This document shows, one piece after another, positions 7,562-16,488 of a stretch of DNA of 47,026 nt. Positions within the stretch are counted from its first letter, which is position 1. Each line of letters starts with the position of its first letter. The notes below the pieces were generated by a model. It had not been told where the DNA came from. It worked only from the letters and a program-made list of their open reading frames with translations, and searched no databases. The stretch is from NCBI GenBank assembly GCA_004367505.1, contig SFCB01000249.1:1-47026 (forward strand), read 5' to 3'. Position numbers and translations under genes: made by a program. Origin of the DNA: Chloroflexi bacterium OHK40. Its GTDB lineage: Bacteria > Chloroflexota > Chloroflexia > Chloroflexales > Chloroflexaceae.

Positions 7562-7598
7562 TTATACACACTATATCCACAACATGTGGATAAGTCGA
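7562..7598 (-). promoter_or_regulatory. Putative promoter with palindromic operator / DnaA-box-like cluster
   Basis: On the minus strand TCGACT (7598-7593) and TATAGT (7575-7570) are spaced by exactly 17 nt. The inverted repeat TATCCACA-N3-TGTGGATA (7574-7592) fills that spacer, as in spacer-operator promoters. The same bases form DnaA-box-like 9-mers: a perfect TTATCCACA (7593-7585, minus), ATATCCACA (7573-7581, plus) and TTATACACA (7562-7570, plus). Transcription would begin near 7563, leaving a leader of about 155 nt before the prenyl-synthase-like gene. It could be a regulator site, a DnaA-titration site or part of an origin; the sequence alone does not decide. Confidence 0.45.
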
Positions 7599-7648
7599 CA
7601 CGCTTGCGATCTACATTTAGTCATCGACCTGCCTGGCGTAGAGCTTCG

Positions 7649-8482
7649 TCAGACCCGCTCCAGGAGCTCGTGGAGGCGCGGAGCCAGATCGGCGAGCGCC
7701 GGAGGCAAGGGGTCGCCGCGTAGAATAGCCTGCCCGAGGGCCGAGCTCTTCAGCTCCAGGAGCTCGCGCTCCAGCTGGCTATCCATGGTGACATCGCGCT
7801 GGATCGCGCCGTCGCGGATGGTGATCACCCGCTGCGCGGCGGCGGCCACCTCGGTATTGTGAGTCACGAGCACGAGCGTCACCCCTTGCTCACGGTTGAG
7901 CTTGCCGAGCAGGGCCATGATCTCGGCGGTCGTGGCGCTATCAAGGTTGCCGGTGGGCTCGTCGGCGAGCACGATGGCCGGGCGGTTGGCGAGAGCCCGG
8001 GCGATCGCCACGCGCTGCCGCTCGCCGCCTGAGAGCTGATTCGGCAGGTGGTCGCCACGCTGCGCGAGCCCCACCAGCCCCAGCAACTCGGTCGCGCGGG
8101 CGCGCCGCTGGGCCGGCCGCATGGGAAGCTCGTACATCGGCACTTCGACATTCTCGCGGGCGGTGAGGGTGGGCAGCAGGTTATGGCTCTGGAAGACGAA
8201 GCCGATCGTCTGCCCACGGAAGCGGTCCAGGTCGCGCACCTGCGAGAGCGGCGTGCCGCCGACGATCACCTCACCGGAGGTGGGCCGGTCGAGCGCGCCG
8301 ATCAGGTTGAGCAAGGTGGATTTACCGGAGCCCGACGGGCCGACGATCGCCACGACCTCGCCAGCACGGATGCGCAGATCGACGCCGCGCAGGGCCTGGA
8401 CCGGCACTCGCTCGCCGTACACGCGGGTGAGCTGGCGCGTCTCCAACACGTAGTCAGCAGCCATCGGTTTCTCACTACTCAT
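7649..8482 (-). CDS. ABC transporter ATP-binding protein, LolD/MacB type
   Basis: The 277-residue ATPase has Walker A GPSGSGKS, a Q-loop [13 protein letters not shown], the signature [15 protein letters not shown], Walker B IVLADEPT followed by GNLDSAT, and an H-loop VLVTHNTEV. This is the LolD/MacB/FtsE-like subfamily that powers mechanotransmission exporters. A C-terminal extension of about 45 residues after the core domain ([18 protein letters not shown] onward) is unusual. The ATG at 8482 overlaps the permease stop by 8 nt, showing operon coupling; a second ATG at 8464 is possible. Together with the permease and HlyD-like lipoprotein it should form an efflux or lipoprotein/peptide-export complex. 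Substrate unknown. Confidence 0.93.
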   Translation of the reverse strand: MSSEKPMAADYVLETRQLTRVYGERVPVQALRGVDLRIRAGEVVAIVGPSGSGKSTLLNLIGALDRPTSGEVIVGGTPLSQVRDLDRFRGQTIGFVFQSHNLLPTLTARENVEVPMYELPMRPAQRRARATELLGLVGLAQRGDHLPNQLSGGERQRVAIARALANRPAIVLADEPTGNLDSATTAEIMALLGKLNREQGVTLVLVTHNTEVAAAAQRVITIRDGAIQRDVTMDSQLERELLELKSSALGQAILRGDPLPPALADLAPRLHELLERV

Positions 8483-10718
8483 AGTGCAGCGCCTCGATTG
8501 GCCGCAGGCGCACCGCGCGCCAGGCCGGGAGCAGCCCGCCGATCGCGCCGAGGGCAAGGGCCATGCCGAGCACGCGGCCGAGGGCGTCCAGGGTGTAGGC
8601 CGCCGTGAGGACGTCGCCGTAGATGGGCAGCAGCGCCAGCATGGAGTTCAGACCCACGCCGATCAACACGCCCGCCAGGGCGCTCAGCAGGCTCAGGGCC
8701 AGCGCCTCGATGAGGATCATGCGTAGCACCCGCCCGGCGCGCCAGCCCACGGCCCGCAGCACGCCGATCTCGTGCGTGCGCTCAAAGACGCTCATCAGCA
8801 TCACGTTCATCATCACGATCCCCCCCACCACGAGCATCAGCAGCAGCAAGGCGCCAAAGACCGCGTCGAGCGTGGCGAAGTCCTGCATGCGCGAGGTCAG
8901 ATCCGCCGTGCGGGCCACCATCAACTCGGGGAAGCGGGCTTCGAGCTCGGCGGCCACCTCGGCGGCGCGGTCGGGCTCGTGCAGGGTGATCCCGAGGAAG
9001 GAGACCTGCCGGGGCTTGCCGAAGATGCGCTGGGCCTCTTTCAGCGTCACAACGGCGCCGGTGTCTTCATAGGAGATGCCGGTCTCGAAGATCCCCACAA
9101 TCTCGAAGCTCTGGCCACCGAAGCGCAACTCGTCGCCGACACCTTTGTCGAGGCTGGTGGCGGCCAGCCGGCCAAGGATCAACTCACCAGCCCGCGCGAT
9201 CGTACGCCCCTCCGTCACGCGGTAGTGCTCCAGGTAGCTCTCGCGGGGGTCGAGCCCGTAGACGAGGAAGAAGGGCAGGCCAGGCACGGTGGTGGTGCCG
9301 AAGACGAGCCGGGAGACACTCTTGACGGCGGGATGGGTGCGGAGTTGGTCGGCCAGACGCTCATCGATCGTGGAGAAGGTCGCGTCGGAGGCGCCGGCCT
9401 GCTCGGCGATGATATCGGCCTGGCCGGCGCTGAGCAGCCGGGTGATCATCTGGCGCGAGCCCTCGGCGATCCCGCTCATGGCCACGATCAGGCCAATCCC
9501 CACGCCGAGGCCGGTGAGGGTCATCAGGCTGCGGGTAGGGCGGCGCAGCAGGTTGCGCAGGGCCGGGCCGCGCAGCAGCGGGGCCAGCAGGCGCGCCAGC
9601 AGCCCCCAGCGTACGCTCGCGCCACTCTCGGCCCGCATCGCCTCGACCGGCGCCAGGCGGGCCGCCCGCCAGGCCGGGTAGCCGCCACCCACGAGCCCGA
9701 GCAGGGCAGCGATCAGCAGGGCCTGGGCGACGGCGCCCGGCTCCACCCGGCCGGTGAGGAAGCCGCCGAGGGCGGCACTACGGGCGAAGAGGCTGATCAG
9801 CACAACGCTGAGCAACAGGCCGAGGGCGCCGCCGATCAGCGCCAGCAGCATGGCCTCACTGACAATCATGCGCACCACTCGCCGGCGCCGCCAGCCCATG
9901 GCGCGCAGCACGCCGATCTCGCGGGTGCGCTCCAGCACGCTCATCAACTGGGCGTTCATCATCCCCAGGCCGCCCACCAGGACGGCGAAGAGGCCGATCA
10001 CCCAGCCGAGCGAGCGATAGATCCGCAGCAACTCGTCCTGGTTGGTTGCGTCGCCGGAGCGGGTGGCGGCCAACTCGGGCCAGCGGGCCTCGATCGCCGC
10101 CTTCACCGCCTCGCGCTCGGCCGGGTTGCGGAGCCGCACCTTGAAGTAACTGACCTGTCGGCGCTTATCAAAGGCCCGCTGCGCGTCTTCGAGATGGATG
10201 ACCGCGCCGTTGTCTTCAAAGCTCGAACCGGTCTCGTAGATCCCGACGATGCGGTAGCTGATCTCGTTGATCCGGAACTTATCGCCGACGGTTTTCCGAA
10301 AGTTCTCAGCGCTCTGACGGCCCAGCATCAACTCGCGCCTGGCCGTGAGCGCCCGACCGGCCACCAGCCGGTAGCGCTCGATCGCGAAGCCCCGGGGCTC
10401 CTCGCCGCTCACCAGGAAGTAGGGCGTCTCGGGGAGCTGAAGGATGCCAACCGCCGAACCGACAACCTCGGCGACGCCGGGGATCCGGGCGATCTCCTCG
10501 CCCACACCCTCGTCGATCGCGCCGACGATGATCATCACCGCGTCCTTCTGGCTCACCAGCAGGTCGGCGTCGCCCGAAGCGCTGACGTTCCCGAAGCCAC
10601 GGGCCATGCCCTCGCCGAAGGCCGAGAGCACCACCACACCCGCCACCCCCGCGGCGATCCCGAGGAGTGTGAGCAGGCTGCGCACTTTGCGCCGCAGGAG
10701 GTTTTTGAGGCTGAGCAT
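8475..10718 (-). CDS. Double-length MacB/FtsX-type ABC permease
   Basis: The 747-residue protein is an internal duplication: two MacB_PCD extracellular domains, each with a following FtsX-type three-helix block. Paired motifs show this: SFEDNGAVIHLEDAQRAF and SYEDTGAVVTLKEAQRIF; RTREIGVLRAMGWR and RTHEIGVLRAVGWR. The classical MacB permease has one such unit and works as a dimer, so this fusion may supply both halves in one chain. The ATG at 10718 (MLSLKNLLRRKVRSLLTLLG) gives the usual first helix. It is 5 nt from the HlyD-like gene upstream and overlaps the ATPase gene downstream. Confidence 0.92.
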   Translation of the reverse strand: MLSLKNLLRRKVRSLLTLLGIAAGVAGVVVLSAFGEGMARGFGNVSASGDADLLVSQKDAVMIIVGAIDEGVGEEIARIPGVAEVVGSAVGILQLPETPYFLVSGEEPRGFAIERYRLVAGRALTARRELMLGRQSAENFRKTVGDKFRINEISYRIVGIYETGSSFEDNGAVIHLEDAQRAFDKRRQVSYFKVRLRNPAEREAVKAAIEARWPELAATRSGDATNQDELLRIYRSLGWVIGLFAVLVGGLGMMNAQLMSVLERTREIGVLRAMGWRRRRVVRMIVSEAMLLALIGGALGLLLSVVLISLFARSAALGGFLTGRVEPGAVAQALLIAALLGLVGGGYPAWRAARLAPVEAMRAESGASVRWGLLARLLAPLLRGPALRNLLRRPTRSLMTLTGLGVGIGLIVAMSGIAEGSRQMITRLLSAGQADIIAEQAGASDATFSTIDERLADQLRTHPAVKSVSRLVFGTTTVPGLPFFLVYGLDPRESYLEHYRVTEGRTIARAGELILGRLAATSLDKGVGDELRFGGQSFEIVGIFETGISYEDTGAVVTLKEAQRIFGKPRQVSFLGITLHEPDRAAEVAAELEARFPELMVARTADLTSRMQDFATLDAVFGALLLLMLVVGGIVMMNVMLMSVFERTHEIGVLRAVGWRAGRVLRMILIEALALSLLSALAGVLIGVGLNSMLALLPIYGDVLTAAYTLDALGRVLGMALALGAIGGLLPAWRAVRLRPIEALHYE

Positions 10719-10723
10719 GGGTG

Positions 10724-12208
10724 CTACTCCGCCCCCAGGCTCACCGTGGCCGTCATGTTCCAGCGCAGCCGCTCGTCCCAACTCGTCGGCTCCACCGTGA
10801 CGGTGTAGATCACATCGCCCTGGAAGGTTTTGCCAAGGGCCTCGATCTCGGCGACGACCCCATCGAGGGTGAGCTCCGGCAGGGCATCGAAGCTGATGAG
10901 CACCGGGTCGCCCTCGCGCACAAACACCACATCGAGCTCGGTGAGGTCGCTGGTCTCCACACGCCAGGCGCGCAGGTCGGCCAGCACCAGGGCCGGGGCA
11001 TCGGCGGGCGGCTGCTCGCCCGGCTCCAGGTTCAGCTCAACCACGGTGCCATCGAAGGGTGCGGTGAGGGTTGCCCGCCCCAGGGCCACTTCGGCACGCC
11101 TGAGGGCGGCCTGGCTGGCGCGTACGCGGGCTTCGGCAGCGGCGAGCTCGGGCGCGCGCGCAGGAGCCAGCAGTTCCCGGAGGGCGGCCTCGGCCTCAAC
11201 CACGGCTGCCTGGGCAGCGGCGATCTCACCGGCGCGAGCCTCTCCGCTCAGGCGAGCAAGGTTGGCCTCGGCGCTGGCCACGCGGGCCCGGGCGGCGGCG
11301 AGCGCATCGGCATCGGAGCCCTGGAGCAGCTGATCGAGGGCGGCCTGCGCGTCCCGAAGCCCGGCCTCAGCGGCGGCGACGCCCGTCTGCTCGGCCTGGC
11401 GCGCTTGATCCAGCTCGACCCGCGCCTGTGCCACGGCGGCCTCACTATTCTCGACAGCGCGCAAGGCGGCGGTTTCGGCATCGGCGCGCTCGCGGGGCAG
11501 GTCGCCGGGGAGCCGCTCCAACTCCCTGTTCTCCCAGTAGATCCGGCTGTAGGCGTCCTGGGCGTCGCGCAACTGGTTGGCGGCCTGCGCCAGCCGCAGC
11601 TCAGCCTCGGTCTTTGCGGCGGAGCGAGCGTCGCGTTCGGCCAGGAGCGCGGCCTCGGCCCGGGCTACCGCAGCGCGGGCCCGTTCGACCTCCGTGCTCC
11701 TGGGGCCAGCCTCGAGCCGGGCAAGGAGCGCGCGGGCCTCTTGCAGCTCGGCCGTCGCGGCCCGCAGGTCGGCGTCGGTGATACTCCCGACCGTCTGCTG
11801 CTCGGCAGCCCGGGCCTGCGCCAGACGCGCCTCGGCGGCGGCCACGGCCTCAGGCTGGGCCCCAGCCTGGAGCAACTCATAGCGGGCGGCGGCCTCGTCC
11901 ACGGCGGCACGGGCTTCGTCCACGGCGGCTTCGAGCTCGGCCGTATCGAGGCGGGCCAGCGGGATGCCGGCGGCCACCTGCTGGCCCTCGGCCACGAGCA
12001 CCTCCGCCACAGTGCCCACGCTCGTAAAGCGTAGCTCCGCGCTACGAGCAGGCACCACGCGGCCATCGGCCACAACGCGAGGAGCTGGCTCCAGGGCCTC
12101 GAGATCGGGCGTAGGGGTCGGGGGATTCGCCCCGGGCATACCGCAGCCAGCCAGCAACAATACGGTCAGTACTGCGCAAAAGGGCGAACGGACAGCGCGC
12201 AGGGACAT
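10724..12208 (-). CDS. HlyD/MacA-like periplasmic adaptor lipoprotein
   Basis: The 494-residue protein has a lipoprotein signal (lipobox LLAGC, Cys22), then a Pro/Thr linker. A split biotinyl-lipoyl half-motif (VVPARSAELRFTSVGTVAEVLVAEGQQVAAG) and its C-terminal partner (LTAPFDGTVVELNLEPGEQ) flank an Ala/Glu-rich coiled coil of about 300 residues. A beta-barrel domain and membrane-proximal region follow. This is the membrane-fusion/adaptor subunit of a MacAB-like exporter. The ATG at 12208 has GGAGG 7 nt upstream. The coiled coil is much longer than in MacA. It is the first gene of the three-gene export operon; no outer-membrane channel gene is present, as expected for a cell without a classical outer membrane. 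Confidence 0.92.
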   Translation of the reverse strand: MSLRAVRSPFCAVLTVLLLAGCGMPGANPPTPTPDLEALEPAPRVVADGRVVPARSAELRFTSVGTVAEVLVAEGQQVAAGIPLARLDTAELEAAVDEARAAVDEAAARYELLQAGAQPEAVAAAEARLAQARAAEQQTVGSITDADLRAATAELQEARALLARLEAGPRSTEVERARAAVARAEAALLAERDARSAAKTEAELRLAQAANQLRDAQDAYSRIYWENRELERLPGDLPRERADAETAALRAVENSEAAVAQARVELDQARQAEQTGVAAAEAGLRDAQAALDQLLQGSDADALAAARARVASAEANLARLSGEARAGEIAAAQAAVVEAEAALRELLAPARAPELAAAEARVRASQAALRRAEVALGRATLTAPFDGTVVELNLEPGEQPPADAPALVLADLRAWRVETSDLTELDVVFVREGDPVLISFDALPELTLDGVVAEIEALGKTFQGDVIYTVTVEPTSWDERLRWNMTATVSLGAE

Positions 12209-12475
12209 CGAAAACCTCCACAGAGCGGCCCACCTCGGGCCACCCATGCGGGCGGCGGCGCGGCCAGAGCCGGTCGTCGTCCAGGGCTGCTGTTCACGCT
12301 ATGATACAACCATTGCTCAAATCCGGCATCACGCCATTGGCGGATATCGACGCCCTGTGCGGAGAAGAGATATTCACGCCACCTGAAGGACTCTTTTCGC
12401 CTGGCGCGCGCTGGCGGGCTAGGATGGGAGCAACCCCGGCGAACAACGAGCGGCGCAGCGGAAAGGAGCACGGCC

Positions 12476-12880
12476 ATGGTTGTCCGCGATCGGATGAGCG
12501 CCTACCCCGTCACGATCGAGCCCGCCGCGAGCGCGCTCGCCGCGCTTGGCCTCATGCAGTACCACCACCTGCGCCACCTGCCCGTGGTGGATGGCGGCGC
12601 GGTGGTGGGCATCCTGGCTGAGCGTGATCTGCTCCTGGCGGCCTCGCGCCACCTGCACGCCGGCATGGAGGTGGCGGAGGTTATGTCGCGCAACGTGGTG
12701 ACGGTGGCCCCGGAGACGCCGCTGACGGAGGCGGCGCGACTCATGGCGACCCACAGCATCGGCAGCCTGCCAGTGGTGGACGACACGGCGCAGATCGTCG
12801 GTATCATCACCGAGAGCGACATCTTCCGCGCCTTCGCCGATCTCGCGAGCGAGGCGCGCGAAGTGGGTGACGCGGGGTGA
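12476..12880 (+). CDS. CBS-domain pair protein
   Basis: The 134-residue protein consists of two CBS motifs: VRDRMSAYPVTIEPAASA with LPVVDGGAVVGILAERDLL, and VMSRNVVTVAPETPLTEAA with LPVVDDTAQIVGIITESDI. Such stand-alone Bateman modules bind adenine nucleotides and report energy state to partners. The partner here is unknown. The start is ATG 12476 with GAAAGGAG upstream. A possible -10 (GGCTAGGAT, to 12425) lies about 50 nt ahead. The next gene, ruvB, is 319 bp away and has its own promoter. Confidence 0.93.
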   Translation: MVVRDRMSAYPVTIEPAASALAALGLMQYHHLRHLPVVDGGAVVGILAERDLLLAASRHLHAGMEVAEVMSRNVVTVAPETPLTEAARLMATHSIGSLPVVDDTAQIVGIITESDIFRAFADLASEAREVGDAG

Positions 12881-12969
12881 GCAGGAGCGGGAGGAAGCAG
12901 CCCGTCAGGATGCAGCACATCGCCACGCGAACGTGCGTGCTGTCTGCCCTTCAAATGTGCGCGGGGGGC

Positions 12970-12995
12970 TGGGTTCCCGCTTTCGCGGGAACGAC
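12970..12995. repeat. Partial copy of dispersed intergenic palindromic repeat
   Basis: TGGGTTCCCGC, TTTC, GCGGGAACGAC forms a stem of GTTCCCGC with GCGGGAAC. The same core occurs inside the 88-bp repeats at 22598, 22713 and 31077. The 319-bp stretch 12881-13199 holds only this repeat and the ruvB promoter. Confidence 0.7.
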
Positions 12996-13155
12996 TGGCC
13001 CGGATCTGGGTGGGGCGCACCATCGTGCAGGCCAACCCGCCGGGGGTGTCGCCGCCGTGGTGTGTTCTGGGCAACCATCGCCACGCGCTTCAGCGCCACA
13101 GCAGGCGGAGGGCAGAAACATCCGCCACACCTCCCGACCGGCCAGCACCCCGGCG

Positions 13156-13164
13156 TGCTATAAT
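13156..13164 (+). promoter_or_regulatory. Extended -10 promoter of ruvB (TGCTATAAT)
   Basis: TGC followed by a perfect TATAAT (13159-13164), identical to the dnaN element. The predicted start near 13171 gives a short leader of about 29 nt with GGAGGGG just before the ATG. No convincing -35. Confidence 0.65.
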
Positions 13165-13199
13165 GCGGCCAGACTGGCGCACACCCGTGCGAGGAGGGG

Positions 13200-14252
13200 A
13201 TGGACGACGAGGAGCGGCTGCTCAGCCCGAAGCCCGACGGCGACGACCAGCAGGTCGAGAAGAGCCTGCGCCCAAAGAGCCTGGCCGAGTTCATCGGCCA
13301 GGAGCGGGTCGTGGAGCAACTGCGGATCGCGATCACGGCGGCCAGGGGGCGTGGCGAGCCGCTGGACCACATCCTCTTCTACGGCCCCCCGGGCCTCGGG
13401 AAGACCTCGCTCTCCAACGTGCTGGCCAACGAGATGGGGGTGAAGATCAAGATCACCTCCGGGCCAGCGATCGAGCGCGCGGGCGATCTGGCCGCGATCC
13501 TCACCAACCTGCAGAAGAACGACATCCTGTTCATCGACGAAGTTCACCGCCTCAACCGCGCGGTCGAGGAGGTGCTCTACCCGGCGATGGAGGATTTCGC
13601 GCTCGACCTGATCGTAGGCAAAGGCCCCAGCGCCCGCAACCTGCGTCTGAAGCTGCCCCGTTTCACGGTGGTGGGCGCCACGACACGCCTGGCCCTGCTC
13701 ACCTCGCCCCTGCGCGACCGGTTCGTTGCCCCGCACCGGCTCGACTTCTACTCCGATGATGCGATGCGCGAAATCGTCAGCCGCTCGGCACGCATTCTGG
13801 CCATGCCGATCACCGAGGAGGGCGCCAGGGAGATCGGGCGGCGGGCGCGGGGCACGCCGCGCATCGCCAACCGGCTGCTCCGCCGCGTGCGCGACTACGC
13901 CCAGGTAGTGGCTGATGGCCAGATCGACCTGGCCGTGGCCCGCGCCGCGCTGGCCCAGCTCGAGATCGACGAACTCGGCCTCGACGAGAACGACCGGCGG
14001 GTCCTGCGGGCGATCATCGAGCTGTTCAATGGCGGCCCAGTGGGGCTGAGCACCCTCGCGGCGGCCCTGGCAGAGGAGGTCGACGCAATCGAGGATGTGT
14101 ACGAGCCCTTCCTGTTGCAGCTAGGCTTCCTGCAGCGCACCCCACGCGGCCGCATCGCCACGCGCCGGGCCTACGCCCACCTGGGCGTCCCCTACATCGA
14201 GCGCGCCGTGCCACCCGACGATGGCGGGGCCACCCAGGGGCGGCTCTTCTAG
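13200..14252 (+). CDS. ruvB: Holliday junction branch migration ATPase RuvB
   Basis: The 350-residue AAA+ motor has the RuvB opening [20 protein letters not shown], Walker A GPPGLGKT (62-69), Walker [21 protein letters not shown], sensor [20 protein letters not shown], the arginine-rich [17 protein letters not shown] region, and the C-terminal winged helix ending [14 protein letters not shown]. It drives branch migration with RuvA at recombination intermediates. ruvA and ruvC are not adjacent. The start is set by the overlapping GGAGGGGATGG and the nearby promoter. It converges with the AAA protease gene, separated by a bidirectional terminator. Confidence 0.97.
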   Translation: MDDEERLLSPKPDGDDQQVEKSLRPKSLAEFIGQERVVEQLRIAITAARGRGEPLDHILFYGPPGLGKTSLSNVLANEMGVKIKITSGPAIERAGDLAAILTNLQKNDILFIDEVHRLNRAVEEVLYPAMEDFALDLIVGKGPSARNLRLKLPRFTVVGATTRLALLTSPLRDRFVAPHRLDFYSDDAMREIVSRSARILAMPITEEGAREIGRRARGTPRIANRLLRRVRDYAQVVADGQIDLAVARAALAQLEIDELGLDENDRRVLRAIIELFNGGPVGLSTLAAALAEEVDAIEDVYEPFLLQLGFLQRTPRGRIATRRAYAHLGVPYIERAVPPDDGGATQGRLF

Positions 14253-14377
14253 CGCGAGAACCGAGCACCAGGAACCGGAGCACCGCAAGCAGCCAGCGCA
14301 CTGACAGGCTCCAGCCATCCGCAGATGGCTCAGCCACTCTGAAACCTGCGCGTGCGACCACGTATCGTGACAAACGC

Positions 14378-14417
14378 AAAAGGCGCGAAGCTCCATGAAT
14401 GGAACTTCGCGCCTTTT
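14378..14417. terminator. Bidirectional intrinsic terminator between ruvB and the AAA protease
   Basis: AAAAGGCGCGAAG (14378-14390) pairs with CTTCGCGCCTTTT (14405-14417), extended inward past one mismatch by TCC/GGA around an ATGAAT loop. A/T runs on both sides make it work in both directions, as expected between convergent genes. Confidence 0.85.
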
Positions 14418-14433
14418 ACATTCGCGTCTTTCG

Positions 14434-16404
14434 CTATCCTTCACGCCCTTCGCGTTCGCCCCCTTCGGGCTGGTTGTGGCGGGCATCAATGATGATCGTG
14501 CCAGGCGACGGAAGCACGGGCGGAGCCTCGCGGCGGCGGCGCACCAGCGTCGTGGCACCGTTGCTCCTGGTGGCGGCGGCAAACCCGAAGGCGGGCCGCT
14601 CCTTCTTCGCACTGATCGGCGTAAAGGGGTGCTCGGCCTCAACCCGCTCGAGGATCTCCTTCACATCGAGATCGGTCAACTCGTTGCGGAGGATGAGCGC
14701 CTCGGCGATCGCGATCACCGCCTCACGGTTATGCTCAAGCAGCTGCTTCACCTGGCGGTACTGCTCCTGCAGGATCGCCTCGATCCGCGGCTTAATATCG
14801 CCCGCGCTCAGCCCTTGCAGCCCGAAGAGCAGGTAGGAGAAGTAGCTCTCATCCATCCCATAGGCGCCCACCATCATCGCGGCGTGATAGGTAGCGCTCT
14901 GCAGATCGCTGGTGACGCCACTCATCTGGATTCCCAGGAAGAGCTCCTCGGCGGCGCGGCTGCCGAGCGAGATCTTGATCCGGTCGAGCAACTCATCCTT
15001 GGTGCGGGTGTGGATCTCCTCCTCAGGCTTCCAGGCGGCAAAGCCGAGCGCGGAGCCGTGGCGCACGATCGTCACCTTGGTGAGGCGCTCCTTCTTCAGC
15101 AGCTTGACCATGGCATAGGCGTGACCAGCCTCGTGGTAGGCGATGCGACGCCGCTCCTCGTAGGACATGCTGCGGATCGGCTGCTTCAGGCCCCACTCGT
15201 GCGTCTCACGGGCCTGCGTGAAGTCCCAGTAGTTGATCGCGGCGCGACCATCGAAGTGAGCGTGGATCGTCGCCTCGTTGATACAATACTTGATGGCGAC
15301 GGGCGTATAGCCGATCGTATCGGAGACCATGCGGTCGAGCGGCATGGGCTCGTGCTTCACCTTACTCAGGTAGTACTCGATCACCTCGCGGCGGCCATCG
15401 GCATCAGGCGCCTCGACGGCAATCTTGCGGTCGAAGCGTCCGGGGCGCAGGAGCGCCGCATCGAGGCTCTCGGCCAGGTTGGTGGCGGCCATCGTCAGCA
15501 CGGGGGGCATGTCGGGCTTGCCACGGCGCAGGCGCAGCGTGCGCAGCATCTTGCCCCACCAGCTATCCTGGGGCGGCGGGTCCATCTGCAGCAGCAGCTC
15601 GTTAAGGATGCCACTACCACCACCCATCATACCGCCTACCCCCATCACCACACGGTTCAGGCCACCCTTCGCCGGCTCGCCATCCATCCCAACGGCGCCA
15701 GTGCCCTGCAAGGAGGATGAGCGCGCCATTCCAATGGCATCGATCTCGTCAATGAAAATGATGCAGGCGCCGTACTCACGGGCAAAGCGGCGGGCCTTGC
15801 GGTACAGGTTCATCACCTTGATATTGCCCATACCCATCCAGGCCGACTGCAGCGACGGCGCGCTGAGGTAGCCGAAGGGCACACCGGCCTCGGTGGAGAT
15901 CGCCTGGGCCAGATAGCTCTTGCCCGTACCGGGTGGGCCGATCAGCAGGATACCGCGCGTCACCTCGCCGCCCATCTTCTTGAACTCCTTAGCGCCTTTG
16001 AGCAGCGTCACCACGCGGCGCGCCGCCTCAAGCACCTCGGGGTTCCCACGGTAGTCCTTGAAGCTGATGCCCGTCTCGCCCGGGCGCACCCAGTAGATCC
16101 GGGTACGCGCCATGAAGAAGTACATCAGGAAGAACTGGAAGCCGATGAAGAAGAAGAGATAGGCCGCCACCGGGATGAACTGCAGGATGGTCGGCCCCAG
16201 TTCGCCCGAGAAGACCATCTCGAAGATCGGCGGCAGCAGGTTCACCGCCAGCCAGATGCCGATCGCAATGAAGATGCAGGTGCGGATGAAGCGAAACAGC
16301 TTCCAGTTCCAGCGGTGGAAGAACTTATCGATCTTCTTGTCCAGCTCCCGGTCAAGGTCGTCGCGGTGCTGGCCGTCGCCGGGGCGGTAGGGCTCGATTG
16401 CCAT
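14434..16404 (-). CDS. FtsH-like membrane AAA metalloprotease, divergent
   Basis: The 656-residue protein has two membrane helices (about 38-58 and 75-98) joined by a loop of only some 16 residues, where true FtsH has a folded external domain of about 70. The AAA domain has Walker A GPPGTGKS (156-163), Walker B IIFIDEIDAIG and ALLRPGRFDR. The peptidase domain has HEAGH (424-428) and a SDLQSAT segment that should supply the third zinc ligand. The pore loop reads AWMGMG instead of the usual FVGVG. A Gly/Met-rich insertion follows Walker B. It should extract and degrade membrane or cytosolic proteins, but loop loss and pore changes suggest different clients. GTGGAG lies before the ATG at 16404. 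Its partner gene is just upstream. Confidence 0.88.
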   Translation of the reverse strand: MAIEPYRPGDGQHRDDLDRELDKKIDKFFHRWNWKLFRFIRTCIFIAIGIWLAVNLLPPIFEMVFSGELGPTILQFIPVAAYLFFFIGFQFFLMYFFMARTRIYWVRPGETGISFKDYRGNPEVLEAARRVVTLLKGAKEFKKMGGEVTRGILLIGPPGTGKSYLAQAISTEAGVPFGYLSAPSLQSAWMGMGNIKVMNLYRKARRFAREYGACIIFIDEIDAIGMARSSSLQGTGAVGMDGEPAKGGLNRVVMGVGGMMGGGSGILNELLLQMDPPPQDSWWGKMLRTLRLRRGKPDMPPVLTMAATNLAESLDAALLRPGRFDRKIAVEAPDADGRREVIEYYLSKVKHEPMPLDRMVSDTIGYTPVAIKYCINEATIHAHFDGRAAINYWDFTQARETHEWGLKQPIRSMSYEERRRIAYHEAGHAYAMVKLLKKERLTKVTIVRHGSALGFAAWKPEEEIHTRTKDELLDRIKISLGSRAAEELFLGIQMSGVTSDLQSATYHAAMMVGAYGMDESYFSYLLFGLQGLSAGDIKPRIEAILQEQYRQVKQLLEHNREAVIAIAEALILRNELTDLDVKEILERVEAEHPFTPISAKKERPAFGFAAATRSNGATTLVRRRREAPPVLPSPGTIIIDARHNQPEGGEREGREG

Positions 16405-16446
16405 GCGGTTACTCCACGTGAAGCTGCGGGGATCCCAGGAGGTACA

Positions 16447-16462
16447 CTGGCCCGTGGGCCAG
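16447..16462. repeat. Short perfect palindrome between two co-oriented genes
   Basis: CTGGCCC, GT, GGGCCAG lies 42 nt upstream of the AAA protease start. The two-base centre makes a hairpin unlikely, so it is more like a protein-binding site; no T tract is present. Confidence 0.35.
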
Positions 16463-16488
16463 AAAGTGCCGTAAGCGGCTACATGCGG

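Noticed and set aside
7409-7648. Replication origin at the DnaA-box-like cluster
   Set aside because: Only three boxes in 32 bp, no dnaA gene, genes co-oriented on both sides, and the boxes coincide with a promoter spacer palindrome. Kept as a regulatory-site candidate rather than called an origin.
8772-10808. Plus-strand open frame (about 678 codons) antisense to the permease
   Set aside because: Translation is rich in His, Gln, Asp and Gly with no recognisable fold; the minus strand encodes a clear MacB-like permease.
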